In this document: positions 1-9,269 of the stretch, one piece after another
Layout of the letters: each line of letters opens with the position of its first letter
How positions within the stretch are numbered: position 1 is the stretch's first letter
Assembly (NCBI RefSeq): GCF_900109575.1
Contig: NZ_FOAF01000019.1
Span: 1 to 34,080 of the forward strand
Source of the DNA: Olivibacter domesticus
GTDB lineage: Bacteria > Bacteroidota > Bacteroidia > Sphingobacteriales > Sphingobacteriaceae
Direction: 5' to 3'
Length of the DNA: 34,080 bases
Translations under genes and position numbers: made by a program
Notes under the pieces: generated by a model
What the model was told of the DNA's origin: nothing
The model's input: only the letters and a program-made list of their open reading frames with translations
Database searches by the model: none

Positions 1-1
1 G

Positions 2-433
2 CTAGATACCAAAGGAAGAATGGTATTGCCTGCCAGCCTCAAAAAGCAAATGCCTGAGGTTGAACGGGAGGGGCTTGTTATAAATCGAGGACTGGAAAGT
101 CATCTAGTGATATATCCAAGAAAGGAATGGGATAGGATTATGGACGAGTTGAGTAAGCTTAACACCTTCGAAAAAAAGACCCGGGAATTTGTGCGAAAGT
201 TTATGAGGGGAGCTACCGAGCTTAGTTTAGATTCGGCAAATAGAGTATTGATTCCAAAAGCCTTATTAGAGTATGCTAACATAGATGCGGAGGTGGTGCT
301 AGCGAGTCAGTTTAATAAAATAGAGTTGTGGGCAAAAGATGTTTATGACGCACAATGGGATGATGAGGGGGATGATTTCGCTGCATTGGCTGAAGAAGTA
401 ATGGGGAATTTGAAAAGGAGGGGGGATGAATAA
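2..433 (+). CDS. mraZ: MraZ, transcriptional regulator of the dcw cluster (5' truncated by window edge)
   Basis: MraZ is an AbrB/SpoVT-like DNA-binding protein that usually binds repeats upstream of its own operon and controls dcw expression. The frame is open to the first base, reading LDTKGRMVLPASLKKQ before and around the first internal ATG at 20. That ATG is therefore not the start, and roughly a dozen N-terminal residues lie outside the window. Both diagnostic DxxxR half-motifs are visible: DTKGR at the edge and DSANR in the second repeat, which continues VLIPKALLEY. The C-terminal tail is acidic. The stop overlaps the rsmH start by 8 bases, the classic first junction of a dcw operon. 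The operator and promoter are outside the window. Confidence 0.95.
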   Translation, partial: LDTKGRMVLPASLKKQMPEVEREGLVINRGLESHLVIYPRKEWDRIMDELSKLNTFEKKTREFVRKFMRGATELSLDSANRVLIPKALLEYANIDAEVVLASQFNKIELWAKDVYDAQWDDEGDDFAALAEEVMGNLKRRGDE

Positions 434-1331
434 GGTTTATCATGTGCCGGTAATGTTGAAGGAATGCGTTGAGGCATTGAATATAAAGCCTGATGGAGTG
501 TATGTTGATGTAACATTCGGTGGGGGGGGGCATTCTCAAGAAATTTTAGCTCATTTAGGCGATAAAGGAAAGCTCTATGCATTTGACCAAGATCCTGATG
601 CACTTGCTAATGCTTTTCAAGATGAACGATTTGCGTTGATTCATCAAAATTTTCGTTTTTTGAAAAATAACCTGCGGTTACAAGGGGTTAAACAAGTTGA
701 TGGAATTTTGGCGGATTTAGGTGTGTCTTCTCATCAGTTTGACGAAGCAGAGCGAGGTTTTTCTATACGTTTTGATGCTTCTTTGGATATGCGAATGGAT
801 CAGGTGAGTGATATCGATGCTAAAAGGGTGATTAATACCTATTCAGAAAGTGAATTGCATCGGATATTCGGCATGTATGGAGAAATACAAAATGCGAAAT
901 CTCTAGCAAAGGCGGTTGTGACAGCTCGTTTGACGAAGCCTATTAATAGGGTGGCTGATTTAAAGCTTGCAATTACAAAGCTGGTTCCTCGAGGGAAAGA
1001 GAATAAATACTTTGCGCAACTTTTTCAGGCTTTACGTATTGAGGTAAATAAAGAACTAGAAGCACTCCAAGAATTTTTGGTACAGGCGGAATCTGTTTTA
1101 GCTCCCGAAGGGCGGTTGGTGGTGATGTCTTATCATTCATTAGAGGACAGGCTGGTAAAAAATTTTATGGCGAAGGGGAAGTTTAAAGGGGAAGTGGAGA
1201 AAGATTTTTATGGGAATGAAATTAAGCCTTTTAAGTTAATTACGCGTAAAGCTATTACTGCGTCGGTAGATGAGATTAATACCAATAGTCGAGCGCGAAG
1301 TGCAAAGTTAAGAGTGGCTGAGAAGTTGTAA
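426..1331 (+). CDS. rsmH: 16S rRNA (cytosine(1402)-N(4))-methyltransferase RsmH (MraW)
   Basis: RsmH is a SAM-dependent methyltransferase that modifies N4 of C1402 in the 16S rRNA decoding centre. The 301 residues match the family's usual length. The SAM-binding motif I, VYVDVTFGGGGHS, lies near residues 25-37, followed by the acidic DQDPDAL (54-60) and the family signature DGILADLGVSSHQFD (91-105). RGFSIRFDASLDMRMD follows, and MSYHSLEDRLVKNF sits in the C-terminal third. The start is supported by a strong Shine-Dalgarno run (aggaggggg at about 417-425) and by the 8-base overlap with mraZ, which implies translational coupling. Being second in the dcw cluster is its conserved position across bacteria. 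Confidence 0.97.
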   Translation: MNKVYHVPVMLKECVEALNIKPDGVYVDVTFGGGGHSQEILAHLGDKGKLYAFDQDPDALANAFQDERFALIHQNFRFLKNNLRLQGVKQVDGILADLGVSSHQFDEAERGFSIRFDASLDMRMDQVSDIDAKRVINTYSESELHRIFGMYGEIQNAKSLAKAVVTARLTKPINRVADLKLAITKLVPRGKENKYFAQLFQALRIEVNKELEALQEFLVQAESVLAPEGRLVVMSYHSLEDRLVKNFMAKGKFKGEVEKDFYGNEIKPFKLITRKAITASVDEINTNSRARSAKLRVAEKL

Positions 1332-1361
1332 ATGATTTTTTAATATTACGAGCTAACGACC

Positions 1362-1775
1362 ATGTTAAACAAGTATAAAAATGCAGCGTTAACGGAAGAG
1401 CAGCAAGAGGTATTGAGTGATGAAGTAGAAGCAAAGGCGGGGGCTTCCGAAGAGTTTCTGAAGTCATTACTATCTCCCAGAGGATTCTCATCTGCCCGAG
1501 CAGTGGCAGCGGTTCCATTTATTGCATTTTTAGCTTTTTTGGCTATTATATATATCGCAAATAGGCATTTAGCAGAAGATACGGTACGTGAAATTGATAC
1601 AACGACTAGGGAGGTGAAGTATTTGAGTTGGGAATATAAATCTTTAAAGGCTGATTTGATGCTTAAAAGTACGCAGAGCGAAGTGGCGCAGAAAGTGGAT
1701 ACTGTTGGACTTAAGGCGCTTATAGCGCCACCTAAAAGGATTATTCTGAATGCTGTAGATAAAACGGAAGAATAA
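1362..1775 (+). CDS. ftsL: FtsL-like cell division protein
   Basis: This is a bitopic membrane protein of 137 residues with the FtsL layout: a charged cytoplasmic N-terminus (1-46), one hydrophobic segment (about 48-66, VAAVPFIAFLAFLAIIYIA), and a periplasmic region with coiled-coil character. FtsL in other bacteria forms a complex with FtsQ and FtsB and activates FtsWI septal synthesis. Sequence conservation in this family is low. The call rests on topology, length and position between rsmH and ftsI, exactly where ftsL sits in dcw clusters. It lies 30 bases after rsmH and 8 bases before ftsI. The N-terminal cytoplasmic part is longer than in E. coli FtsL. No ftsB is present nearby. Confidence 0.8.
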   Translation: MLNKYKNAALTEEQQEVLSDEVEAKAGASEEFLKSLLSPRGFSSARAVAAVPFIAFLAFLAIIYIANRHLAEDTVREIDTTTREVKYLSWEYKSLKADLMLKSTQSEVAQKVDTVGLKALIAPPKRIILNAVDKTEE

Positions 1776-1783
1776 ATATAATA

Positions 1784-3865
1784 ATGAATATTAGAACAGA
1801 TATATTATTACGGGTTTACCTCTCCTTTGGAGCAATGGTAATTTTTGCTGTAGCCGTATTATATAAAATGTTCAGCTTACAGGTTGTAGAAGGAACGCAT
1901 TGGCAAGCAATGGCCGATAGCCTTTCAACACGATATCAAACAATTGAAGCAACAAGAGGCAATATTTTTTCGTCAGATGGCAGCTTGTTGGCTACTTCAG
2001 TTCCTGAATATGATGTGCGGATGGATATGGTGGCTCCAGGAATTTTAGAGGACGATGTGTTTTATGCCAAGGTAGATTCTCTTGCCGCCAGTTTGGCAAC
2101 ATTTTTTAAAGATAAATCCGTAGATCAATATAGGCGCTTGCTTAGAAAAGCTCGTAAAGATAAAAATCGCTATTACTTGGTGAAGCGAAATGTAAGCTTT
2201 CAAGATATGAAAGTAGTTCGCGCATTTCCGATTTTTAATTTGGGTAAGTACAAAGGGGGATTAATTGCGGAGCAGAAGAACAAGCGTATTATGCCATTTA
2301 AAACTTTGGCGGCACGTACTATAGGGTATAAAAATGAAAATGTACAGCCTGTTGGACTGGAGGGGGCGTATGCTGAATACATGGATGGTGTGAGCGGCAG
2401 CCGATTAGTCCAACGGATAGCGGGTGGCAGCTGGATGCCTATCAATGAAGATACAGAGGTGTCTCCTACTGATGGTGCCGATATTATATCAACTATTGAT
2501 GTTAATATGCAGGACGTTGCGCAAAAGGCGCTCGAAAAACAATTAATTGCAAGCGATGCAGATAATGGATGCGTTATTTTGATGGAGGTGGCTACGGGGG
2601 AAGTGAGGGCCGTTGCCAATTTCACGAAGGTGGAAGAGGGTGTTTATAAAGAGAAATTTAACTATGCAGTAGCTCAAAGTGCAGAGCCTGGATCGACATT
2701 TAAATTGGCGTCTTACATGGCTGCTATTGAAGATGGCAAAATTGATACGAGTGATATTGTAGATACTGAAGACGGAACATTTACTGTTTATAGGAAAACA
2801 ATCCGAGACTCTCATCATGGCGGCTATGGTAAGATTTCGGTAAAAAGAGCTTTTGAAGTTTCGTCTAACACAGCAATTACTAAACTTATTTATCAAAACT
2901 ATAAAAACAATCCGGCTGCTTTTACTTCTCGACTGCATAAAATGCACCTAAATGATAAGCTTGGGCTGCAAATACCGGGAGAAGGTGATCCTTTAATAAA
3001 GACGCCTAAAAGCAGGTCATGGAGCGGCCTGAGTTTGCCACAAATGGCCTATGGTTATGAACTGAAAGTGACGCCTTTACAAATGCTAGCTTTGTATAAT
3101 GCCGTGGCTAATAATGGTAAGATGATCGCTCCCTTGTTTGTAAAAGAAGTTAGAAGATTAGGGAATACCGTCGAAAAATTTGAAGCAAGGGTAATTAATG
3201 AAAAAGTTGCGTCGGATGAAACGCTGGGCAAAGTAAGAGGGATGTTGGAGGGAGTAGTAGAAGAAGGAACGGCTAAAGTGTTGAAAAATTCATTATTCAA
3301 AATGGCGGGAAAGACGGGAACTGCGCAAATGGCGGATGGTGCTGCTGGATATAAAACAAATAGAAGATACCAAGGCTCTTTTGCGGGGTATTTTCCTGCG
3401 GATAATCCGAAGTATTCCATGATTGTGGTGGTGCAGAATCCTAGAAAAGGTGGTTATTATGCCATCAGTGTTGCTGCTCCGGTATTTAAGGAAATTGCCG
3501 AAAGAGTGTATGCCGGCGATACGCAAATGTATCATGATCTTAATAATTTAAAATTCACCTCGGCATATGGAACGCCGCAAATAAAAAATGGTTTTTTAAA
3601 GGATAGTCAATACGTTTCTAACGCCTTTGGCTTAAAAGCGAATCAGCTTCAAAGTGATACTGCCAAACATTTTGTTGCAGAAGAAGGCATTGTGGAAGGT
3701 AAAGTTCCTGATCTGAAGGGGATGGGGTTAAAAGACGCCATGTTTCTTTTGGGAAACGTAGGGATGAAAGCCTTGGTGAAGGGAAAAGGTAAAGTGGTAA
3801 GACAATCTATTAATCCCGGGGAGATTGCAAGTAGAGGATTGCCAATAAATATTGAATTAGAATGA
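1784..3865 (+). CDS. ftsI: Penicillin-binding protein 3 (FtsI), septal transpeptidase with C-terminal PASTA domain
   Basis: FtsI is the septum-specific D,D-transpeptidase that cross-links peptidoglycan, partnered with FtsW. The 693 residues show a short N-terminal tail, one membrane anchor (about 10-30), a PBP dimerisation domain with the conserved RGNIFSSDGSLLA, and a transpeptidase domain. The catalytic motifs are intact: STFK (nucleophile Ser304), SSN (360-362) and KTGT (from Lys510). A PASTA repeat occupies the last ~65 residues (GKVPDLKGMGLKDAMFLLG onward). PASTA-bearing FtsI proteins are best known from Gram-positives (SpoVD, PBP2x), but Bacteroidota division PBPs carry it too. The stop overlaps the murE start in an ATGA arrangement (3862-3865). 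Confidence 0.96.
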   Translation: MNIRTDILLRVYLSFGAMVIFAVAVLYKMFSLQVVEGTHWQAMADSLSTRYQTIEATRGNIFSSDGSLLATSVPEYDVRMDMVAPGILEDDVFYAKVDSLAASLATFFKDKSVDQYRRLLRKARKDKNRYYLVKRNVSFQDMKVVRAFPIFNLGKYKGGLIAEQKNKRIMPFKTLAARTIGYKNENVQPVGLEGAYAEYMDGVSGSRLVQRIAGGSWMPINEDTEVSPTDGADIISTIDVNMQDVAQKALEKQLIASDADNGCVILMEVATGEVRAVANFTKVEEGVYKEKFNYAVAQSAEPGSTFKLASYMAAIEDGKIDTSDIVDTEDGTFTVYRKTIRDSHHGGYGKISVKRAFEVSSNTAITKLIYQNYKNNPAAFTSRLHKMHLNDKLGLQIPGEGDPLIKTPKSRSWSGLSLPQMAYGYELKVTPLQMLALYNAVANNGKMIAPLFVKEVRRLGNTVEKFEARVINEKVASDETLGKVRGMLEGVVEEGTAKVLKNSLFKMAGKTGTAQMADGAAGYKTNRRYQGSFAGYFPADNPKYSMIVVVQNPRKGGYYAISVAAPVFKEIAERVYAGDTQMYHDLNNLKFTSAYGTPQIKNGFLKDSQYVSNAFGLKANQLQSDTAKHFVAEEGIVEGKVPDLKGMGLKDAMFLLGNVGMKALVKGKGKVVRQSINPGEIASRGLPINIELE

Positions 3866-5325
3866 TCGCGTTGTCTAACATATTAAATGGTATTACGGTA
3901 AAGCATACTATCGGAAGTATGGACAGGGATATTCATGCAATTTGTTTTGATTCTCGTAAGATCGTTCATAATGATCTTTTTGTTGCAGTAAAAGGTACCG
4001 TGACCGATGGACATTTATTTCTCGACAAAGCGATAGCACTTGGTGCAACAACTATTATATGCGAGGATATTCCAACTATTATCAATGATCATATTACTTA
4101 TATTCAAGTAGATGACGCTGCTTATTGTTTAGGATTAGCGGCTGCGAATTTTTATGGAAATCCTTCATCACAGCTAAAGTTGGTAGGTGTGACGGGCACT
4201 AATGGTAAAACAACAGTGGTGACCTTATTACATAAATTGTTCATTGAACTGGGCTTTCATGTGGGATTACTTTCTACCGTGCAAAATCAAATTAATGGTA
4301 ACGTTATCGAAGCAACGCATACAACACCAGATCCGATAGCGCTTAATTTACTTTTGCGGCAAATGGTTGATGCCGGGTGCGACTATTGTTTTATGGAGGT
4401 GAGTTCTCATGCTATTGTGCAGCATAGAATAGCAGGGTTAACATTTGTAGGGGGTGTATTTACCAATTTAACACATGACCATTTAGATTTTCATAAAACC
4501 TTTGATGCATATATCAAGGCGAAAAAAGGCTTTTTTGACGTGCTGGATAAGTCGGCCTTTGCATTGGTAAACGTAGATGATAAAAATGGTACCGTGATGC
4601 TGCAGAATACAGAAGCTTATAAAAAGACATACGGCTTAAAGAATATAGCAGATTATAAGGGCCGAATAATAGAGAGTCATTTCGATGGTATGCTGATGCA
4701 GGTAGAAGGAAAGGAAGTTTGGACAAAGCTGGTTGGGACTTTCAATGCCTATAACTTACTAGCGGTATATAGTGCTGGAGTACTGTTAGAGCAGGATAGT
4801 ATGCGTGTGTTGACGATACTAAGTAGGATCACCGGTGCTGAAGGACGCTTTGATACACAATTGGCAAATAATGGGATAGTAGGAGTTGTAGATTACGCCC
4901 ATACGCCAGATGCGGTAGAAAATGTATTACAAACGATTGTGAACCTGCGGAAGAATAAAGAACAAATTATAACAGTATTAGGCTGTGGCGGGGATAGGGA
5001 TAAAACTAAACGACCGGAAATGGCGGAGGTTGCTGCGCGATTAAGCGACAAAGTTATTTTAACTTCCGATAATCCTAGAAGTGAAAACCCTCAACAGATT
5101 ATTCATGATATGGAGCAGGGAATTCCTAATGACAAAAAACGGAATGTGTTTGCTATAACGGATAGGTACGAAGCTATAAAGGCGGCAGTACATTTAGCTC
5201 AGCCACATGATATAATTTTAGTAGCAGGAAAGGGGCATGAGAAATATCAGGAAATAATGGGAGTTAAGAAAAACTTTGATGATAAAGCTGTTCTGAGAGA
5301 GCTTTTTGATGAAATTATTAATTAA
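3862..5325 (+). CDS. murE: UDP-N-acetylmuramoyl-L-alanyl-D-glutamate--2,6-diaminopimelate ligase MurE
   Basis: MurE is an ATP-dependent cytoplasmic ligase that adds the third amino acid to the peptidoglycan stem. The 487 residues carry the Mur ligase P-loop GVTGTNGKTT (109-118), the central-domain signature HTTPDP, and EVSSHA. The DNPR motif (403-406) is the known determinant of meso-diaminopimelate specificity, in contrast to the motif of lysine-adding enzymes. This predicts DAP-type peptidoglycan, in agreement with a Gram-negative host and with dapA in the same window. The start overlaps the ftsI stop by 4 bases, suggesting coupled translation. A 59-base spacer with no evident structure separates it from mraY. 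Confidence 0.97.
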   Translation: MIALSNILNGITVKHTIGSMDRDIHAICFDSRKIVHNDLFVAVKGTVTDGHLFLDKAIALGATTIICEDIPTIINDHITYIQVDDAAYCLGLAAANFYGNPSSQLKLVGVTGTNGKTTVVTLLHKLFIELGFHVGLLSTVQNQINGNVIEATHTTPDPIALNLLLRQMVDAGCDYCFMEVSSHAIVQHRIAGLTFVGGVFTNLTHDHLDFHKTFDAYIKAKKGFFDVLDKSAFALVNVDDKNGTVMLQNTEAYKKTYGLKNIADYKGRIIESHFDGMLMQVEGKEVWTKLVGTFNAYNLLAVYSAGVLLEQDSMRVLTILSRITGAEGRFDTQLANNGIVGVVDYAHTPDAVENVLQTIVNLRKNKEQIITVLGCGGDRDKTKRPEMAEVAARLSDKVILTSDNPRSENPQQIIHDMEQGIPNDKKRNVFAITDRYEAIKAAVHLAQPHDIILVAGKGHEKYQEIMGVKKNFDDKAVLRELFDEIIN

Positions 5326-5384
5326 TAATCATGCGTAGCTAATGAAAGGCACTAATTTGGGCAAGGATAAAATATAACTAAGGG

Positions 5385-6629
5385 ATGCTGTACTATTTGT
5401 TTACATATTTACATGATCATTTTAACCTACCGGGCGCTGGGGTGTTTCAATACATTTCTTTTCGCTTTGGTTTGACCGTTATATTGTCTCTTATTATCAC
5501 AACTGTTTATGGCGGGAGATTAATTAAATTATTGCGTAAAAAACAAGTAGGCGAGACGGTACGGAGTTTAGGTTTGGAAGGGGAGTCAAAAAAGCAGGGT
5601 ACTCCAACAATGGGCGGACTGATTATTATTGCAGGGATCTTGATTCCTACTTTGCTGTTTGCCAAGTTGGAAAATGTATATGTAATCCTCATGATTATAG
5701 CAACTGTTTGGATGGGTGCGGTTGGGTTTTTAGACGATTATATCAAAGTGTTTAAAAATAATAAAGAAGGACTGGCAGGAAAGTTTAAAGTTGTTGGACA
5801 AGTGGGACTTGGGGTTATTATTGCATGGACAATGTATTATCACCCATCCATAGTGAGTAGGCAAAAGGTTAATGGGCCTATTAAAGGTGCCAATATTCAA
5901 ATGCAGCAAAACTTTGATGGAACGAAGAGTTATTATAACGTAGAAGTTAAATCTACAAAAACGAACATCCCATTTTATAAAAACAACGAGTTTGATTACG
6001 GTAAGGTGCTGAGCGTCTTTGGTGTGAAAGATGGGAAATATGCTTTTTTGGTTTTTCTGGTTTTTGTGGTCTTTATTATTACCGCGGTGTCGAATGGTGC
6101 CAATATTACTGATGGGATAGATGGTTTAGCTACCGGTACTTCTGCCGTTATTGGTGTAACGCTGGCGATATTGGCTTATGTGTCTGGTAACAGCATTTTT
6201 GCAGATTATCTCAATATTATCTATATACCGAATTCTGGTGAATTGGTTGTCTTCGCTGGTGCGTTTGTTGGTGCATGTGTTGGGTTCTTATGGTATAATT
6301 CATACCCCGCTCAAGTATTTATGGGAGATACAGGTAGCTTGGCTATTGGTGGTATAATAGCCGCCTTCGCTATCATGATAAGGAAAGAGTTATTGATTCC
6401 AATATTATGTGGTATTTTTTTGGTTGAGCTGCTGTCAGTAATTATGCAAGTTTCTTATTTCAAGTATACAAAGAAGAAGTTTGGAGAAGGACGAAGGATA
6501 TTCTTGATGTCTCCTTTGCATCATCACTATCAAAAAAGAGGATATCATGAATCGAAAATAGTTACGCGGTTTTGGATTGTGGGAATTATTTTGGCGGTCA
6601 TAACAATCGTTACATTAAAGGTGAGATAA
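5385..6629 (+). CDS. mraY: Phospho-N-acetylmuramoyl-pentapeptide-transferase MraY
   Basis: MraY transfers phospho-MurNAc-pentapeptide from UDP to undecaprenyl phosphate to form lipid I at the inner membrane. Hallmarks are PTMGGL (74-79), the catalytic GFLDDY (114-119), [15 protein letters not shown] (237-251), [12 protein letters not shown] (from 312) and the HHH motif (379-381) in [11 protein letters not shown]. At 414 residues it is about 55 longer than E. coli MraY. The extra length is a polar stretch at about 152-215 between membrane segments, an insertion typical of Bacteroidota MraY as far as I recall. Its stop codon directly abuts the murD ATG with no spacer. Confidence 0.96.
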   Translation: MLYYLFTYLHDHFNLPGAGVFQYISFRFGLTVILSLIITTVYGGRLIKLLRKKQVGETVRSLGLEGESKKQGTPTMGGLIIIAGILIPTLLFAKLENVYVILMIIATVWMGAVGFLDDYIKVFKNNKEGLAGKFKVVGQVGLGVIIAWTMYYHPSIVSRQKVNGPIKGANIQMQQNFDGTKSYYNVEVKSTKTNIPFYKNNEFDYGKVLSVFGVKDGKYAFLVFLVFVVFIITAVSNGANITDGIDGLATGTSAVIGVTLAILAYVSGNSIFADYLNIIYIPNSGELVVFAGAFVGACVGFLWYNSYPAQVFMGDTGSLAIGGIIAAFAIMIRKELLIPILCGIFLVELLSVIMQVSYFKYTKKKFGEGRRIFLMSPLHHHYQKRGYHESKIVTRFWIVGIILAVITIVTLKVR

Positions 6630-8003
6630 ATGGAAACGCTTGATACAAATAGTAGTAAGGTAAAACCTAAATTAATTGTGCTAGGAGCAGGGGAGAGTGG
6701 TGTGGGCGCAGCGGTTCTAGGAAAACAGCAAGGTTTTGAAGTATTTGTGTCTGACAGCAGTGAGATAAAGCAAGGTTATAAAGAGCAGTTAAAAAACGAA
6801 GGAGTGCGTTATGAGGAGAAGCGGCATACGATAGAAGAGATGCAAACTGCAGGTTTGGTTATTAAGAGTCCGGGTATACCAGAGACAGCTCCGGTAATAA
6901 AATATTTACGGGAGAAGGGTATTCGTGTTATTGGAGAAATTGAATTCGCAGCACAGTACACAAAAGCTAAAACAATTTGCATTACAGGGTCAAACGGAAA
7001 GTCTACCACCACGATGTTGACTTACCACATACTCAAAAAAGCAGGATTAAATGTTGGTTTGGCTGGTAATATTGGTAAAAGCTTTGCTTTGCAGGTCGCC
7101 ACAGAGAAGTTTGACATTTACGTTTTGGAAATAAGCAGCTTCATGTTAGATGATATGTATGATTTTAGGGCAGATATTGCAGTATTATTAAATATTACGC
7201 CAGATCATCTTGATCGCTACGACTATAAGATGGAAAACTATGCGAATTCCAAGTTTAGAATAACTCAAAATCAGCGGAGCGAGGATGTTTTTATATACTG
7301 TCAAGACGATCCTGAGACATTAGAAGGACTTAAAAGAATAAAAATAAACGCTTCCATGTACCCCTTCAGTCTGAAAGAGAAGGTGGCGCAGGGAGCTTAT
7401 TTAAATGAACAAAACGAAATTATAATAAAGGTACCAAATCACGAAAATTTTATCATGTCTATTAACGATTTAGCATTACAGGGAAAACACAATGTGTATA
7501 ATAATATGGCTTCTGGAATTGTAGCCAAAGTTTGGGAATTACGTAATGAAACTATTCGGGAAAGCATGGGAGATTTCGTAAATATCCCGCATAGATTAGA
7601 ACACGTATCTCGTATCTCGGGAATAGAATTTATTAATGACTCTAAAGCAACCAATGTGAACTCGGTTTGGTACGCCTTGGAGAGTTTACCTGGTAAAATA
7701 GTTTTAATTATGGGGGGAGTTGATAAAGGGAATGATTACAACATGTTGAAAGAAATGGTGCAAAAAAAAGTGAGAGGGATTGTTTGCCTAGGTAAGGATA
7801 ATAGAAATATACACAATGCTTTTGAAGAGGATACGGAGGTTATTGTGAATACTGCAACGATGAGTGAGGCTGTTCAGATAGCTTATCATATTGCACAAAA
7901 AGGTGATACAGTTTTATTATCACCAGCTTGTGCCAGTTTCGATCTATTCAAAAATTATGAAGATAGGGGCGATCAATTTAAAGCTGCTGTTAGAGAGCTT
8001 TAA
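6630..8003 (+). CDS. murD: UDP-N-acetylmuramoylalanine--D-glutamate ligase MurD
   Basis: MurD is the ATP-dependent cytoplasmic ligase that adds D-glutamate to UDP-MurNAc-L-Ala. The 457 residues contain the N-terminal Rossmann-like LIVLGAGESGVGAA, the P-loop ITGSNGKST (118-126), the central EISSFML and NITPDHLDRY, and the C-terminal domain motif INDSKATNVNS followed by GGVDKG. The end reads LLSPACASFDLFKNYEDRGDQF, the MurD C-terminal signature that separates it from MurC, MurE and MurF. The ATG follows the mraY stop with zero spacing, so coupling is likely. 55 bases without an obvious terminator separate it from ftsW. Confidence 0.97.
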   Translation: METLDTNSSKVKPKLIVLGAGESGVGAAVLGKQQGFEVFVSDSSEIKQGYKEQLKNEGVRYEEKRHTIEEMQTAGLVIKSPGIPETAPVIKYLREKGIRVIGEIEFAAQYTKAKTICITGSNGKSTTTMLTYHILKKAGLNVGLAGNIGKSFALQVATEKFDIYVLEISSFMLDDMYDFRADIAVLLNITPDHLDRYDYKMENYANSKFRITQNQRSEDVFIYCQDDPETLEGLKRIKINASMYPFSLKEKVAQGAYLNEQNEIIIKVPNHENFIMSINDLALQGKHNVYNNMASGIVAKVWELRNETIRESMGDFVNIPHRLEHVSRISGIEFINDSKATNVNSVWYALESLPGKIVLIMGGVDKGNDYNMLKEMVQKKVRGIVCLGKDNRNIHNAFEEDTEVIVNTATMSEAVQIAYHIAQKGDTVLLSPACASFDLFKNYEDRGDQFKAAVREL

Positions 8004-8058
8004 ACGGGGGAGAGGTTAAGTGGACAATTGTTTGGATGAATGTACTTAACAAGTAAAG

Positions 8059-9258
8059 ATGATGGAAAGAGTTTTTAAAAAGCTTAAGGGTGATAAATGG
8101 ATTTGGATCATAGTGATTCTCTTGTCAGTCTGGTCAATATTGGCTGTTTATAGTTCAACAGGCACTTTGGCATATAAAGAAGGTCATGGAACAGAAACAT
8201 ACCTGATCAAACATTTTACTATAATCTTTGCAGGTCTTGTATTAATGTACTTTTCGCACTTGCTTGATTATCGCTATTATGCAGGAATATCCAAAATCTT
8301 AATGATTATTACGATTCCCTTGCTTTTATATACGTTGTTGTTTACAAACTCCGTTAACGATGCTAACAGGTGGGTTACCATTCCTGTTATTAATCAAACA
8401 TTTCAAACATCTGACATGGCTAAATTGGCGCTCATAACGTTTTTAGCGCGGATGTTAACACGTAAGCAAGAGAATATAAAGGATGTAAAAAGTGCTTTTG
8501 TACCCATTATGGGTTCTGTTTGTGTTGTTATCATATTGATTGCCATTGCAAATATGTCTACAGCTATCATGCTTTTCGCGGTGAGTATTTTGTTATTACT
8601 AATTGGCCGTATCAGTGTAAAACAAATAGCTTACGTTAGTATAGCAGGTGTTTTTCTATTGACCTTAGTAGTGCTATTAGGCCCTAGGAGACAAACATAT
8701 ATATCAAGGGTCGAAACTTTTATGGGTAAAGGCGAACCTGACCCGGATAAGGAGTTTCAGGCAACACAAGCAAAAATAGCCATTGCAACGGGTGGATTAT
8801 TTGGAAAGGGACCCGGTAATAGTACACAACGTAATTTACTTCCGCATCCTTATTCTGACTTCATTTTTGCGATAATAATTGAAGAATATGGTGCCGTAGG
8901 GGGAGTTGTTTTGGCCGCTATGTACTTGATCCTTATGTTCAGGTGCATTCGAATAGTAACACAAAGCCCCAAAGCTTTTGGGGCATTACTAGCTGCTGGT
9001 TTGGGTTTTAGTTTAACTATTCAGGCTTTTGGCAACATGGCAGTAGCGGTTGGTTTAGGGCCGGTGACAGGTGTTCCTTTACCGCTGGTTAGTATGGGTG
9101 GAACTTCTATCCTGTTCACTAGCGTAGCATTCGGCATTATTTTGAGTGTAAGCAGAAACATCGAAGAACTTAAACAGAAGGGACAAGGTAAACTCCCAAA
9201 TGATGATAGAAAAGTAAAGGATAAGGTAATTGTTGGTGAAATTCCAGCAATGGCATAA
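8059..9258 (+). CDS. ftsW: Lipid II polymerase FtsW (SEDS-family septal glycosyltransferase)
   Basis: FtsW is a multi-pass membrane glycosyltransferase of the SEDS family that polymerises lipid II at the septum with FtsI. The 399 residues are mostly hydrophobic segments. They include the early IWIIVILLSVWSILAVYSS, the family motif GKGPGNSTQRNLLPHPYSDF (the HSDF-type loop, here PYSDFIFAIIIEE), and the late GLGPVTGVPLPLVSMGG with TSILFTSVAFGIILSVSR. The C-terminus is a basic cytoplasmic tail. RodA is the paralogous alternative, but the location between murD and murG in a dcw cluster favours FtsW. The first codons are ATG ATG, so the start could be one codon later. A near-perfect palindrome inside the gene (8966-8984) appears incidental. 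Confidence 0.95.
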   Translation: MMERVFKKLKGDKWIWIIVILLSVWSILAVYSSTGTLAYKEGHGTETYLIKHFTIIFAGLVLMYFSHLLDYRYYAGISKILMIITIPLLLYTLLFTNSVNDANRWVTIPVINQTFQTSDMAKLALITFLARMLTRKQENIKDVKSAFVPIMGSVCVVIILIAIANMSTAIMLFAVSILLLLIGRISVKQIAYVSIAGVFLLTLVVLLGPRRQTYISRVETFMGKGEPDPDKEFQATQAKIAIATGGLFGKGPGNSTQRNLLPHPYSDFIFAIIIEEYGAVGGVVLAAMYLILMFRCIRIVTQSPKAFGALLAAGLGFSLTIQAFGNMAVAVGLGPVTGVPLPLVSMGGTSILFTSVAFGIILSVSRNIEELKQKGQGKLPNDDRKVKDKVIVGEIPAMA

Positions 9259-9269
9259 TAACTGGTATT

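Noticed and set aside
8966-8984. Near-perfect palindrome GCCCCAAAGCTTTTGGGGC inside ftsW
   Set aside because: It lies within conserved coding sequence (SPKAFGALL), has no T run, and is most easily explained by codon choice.
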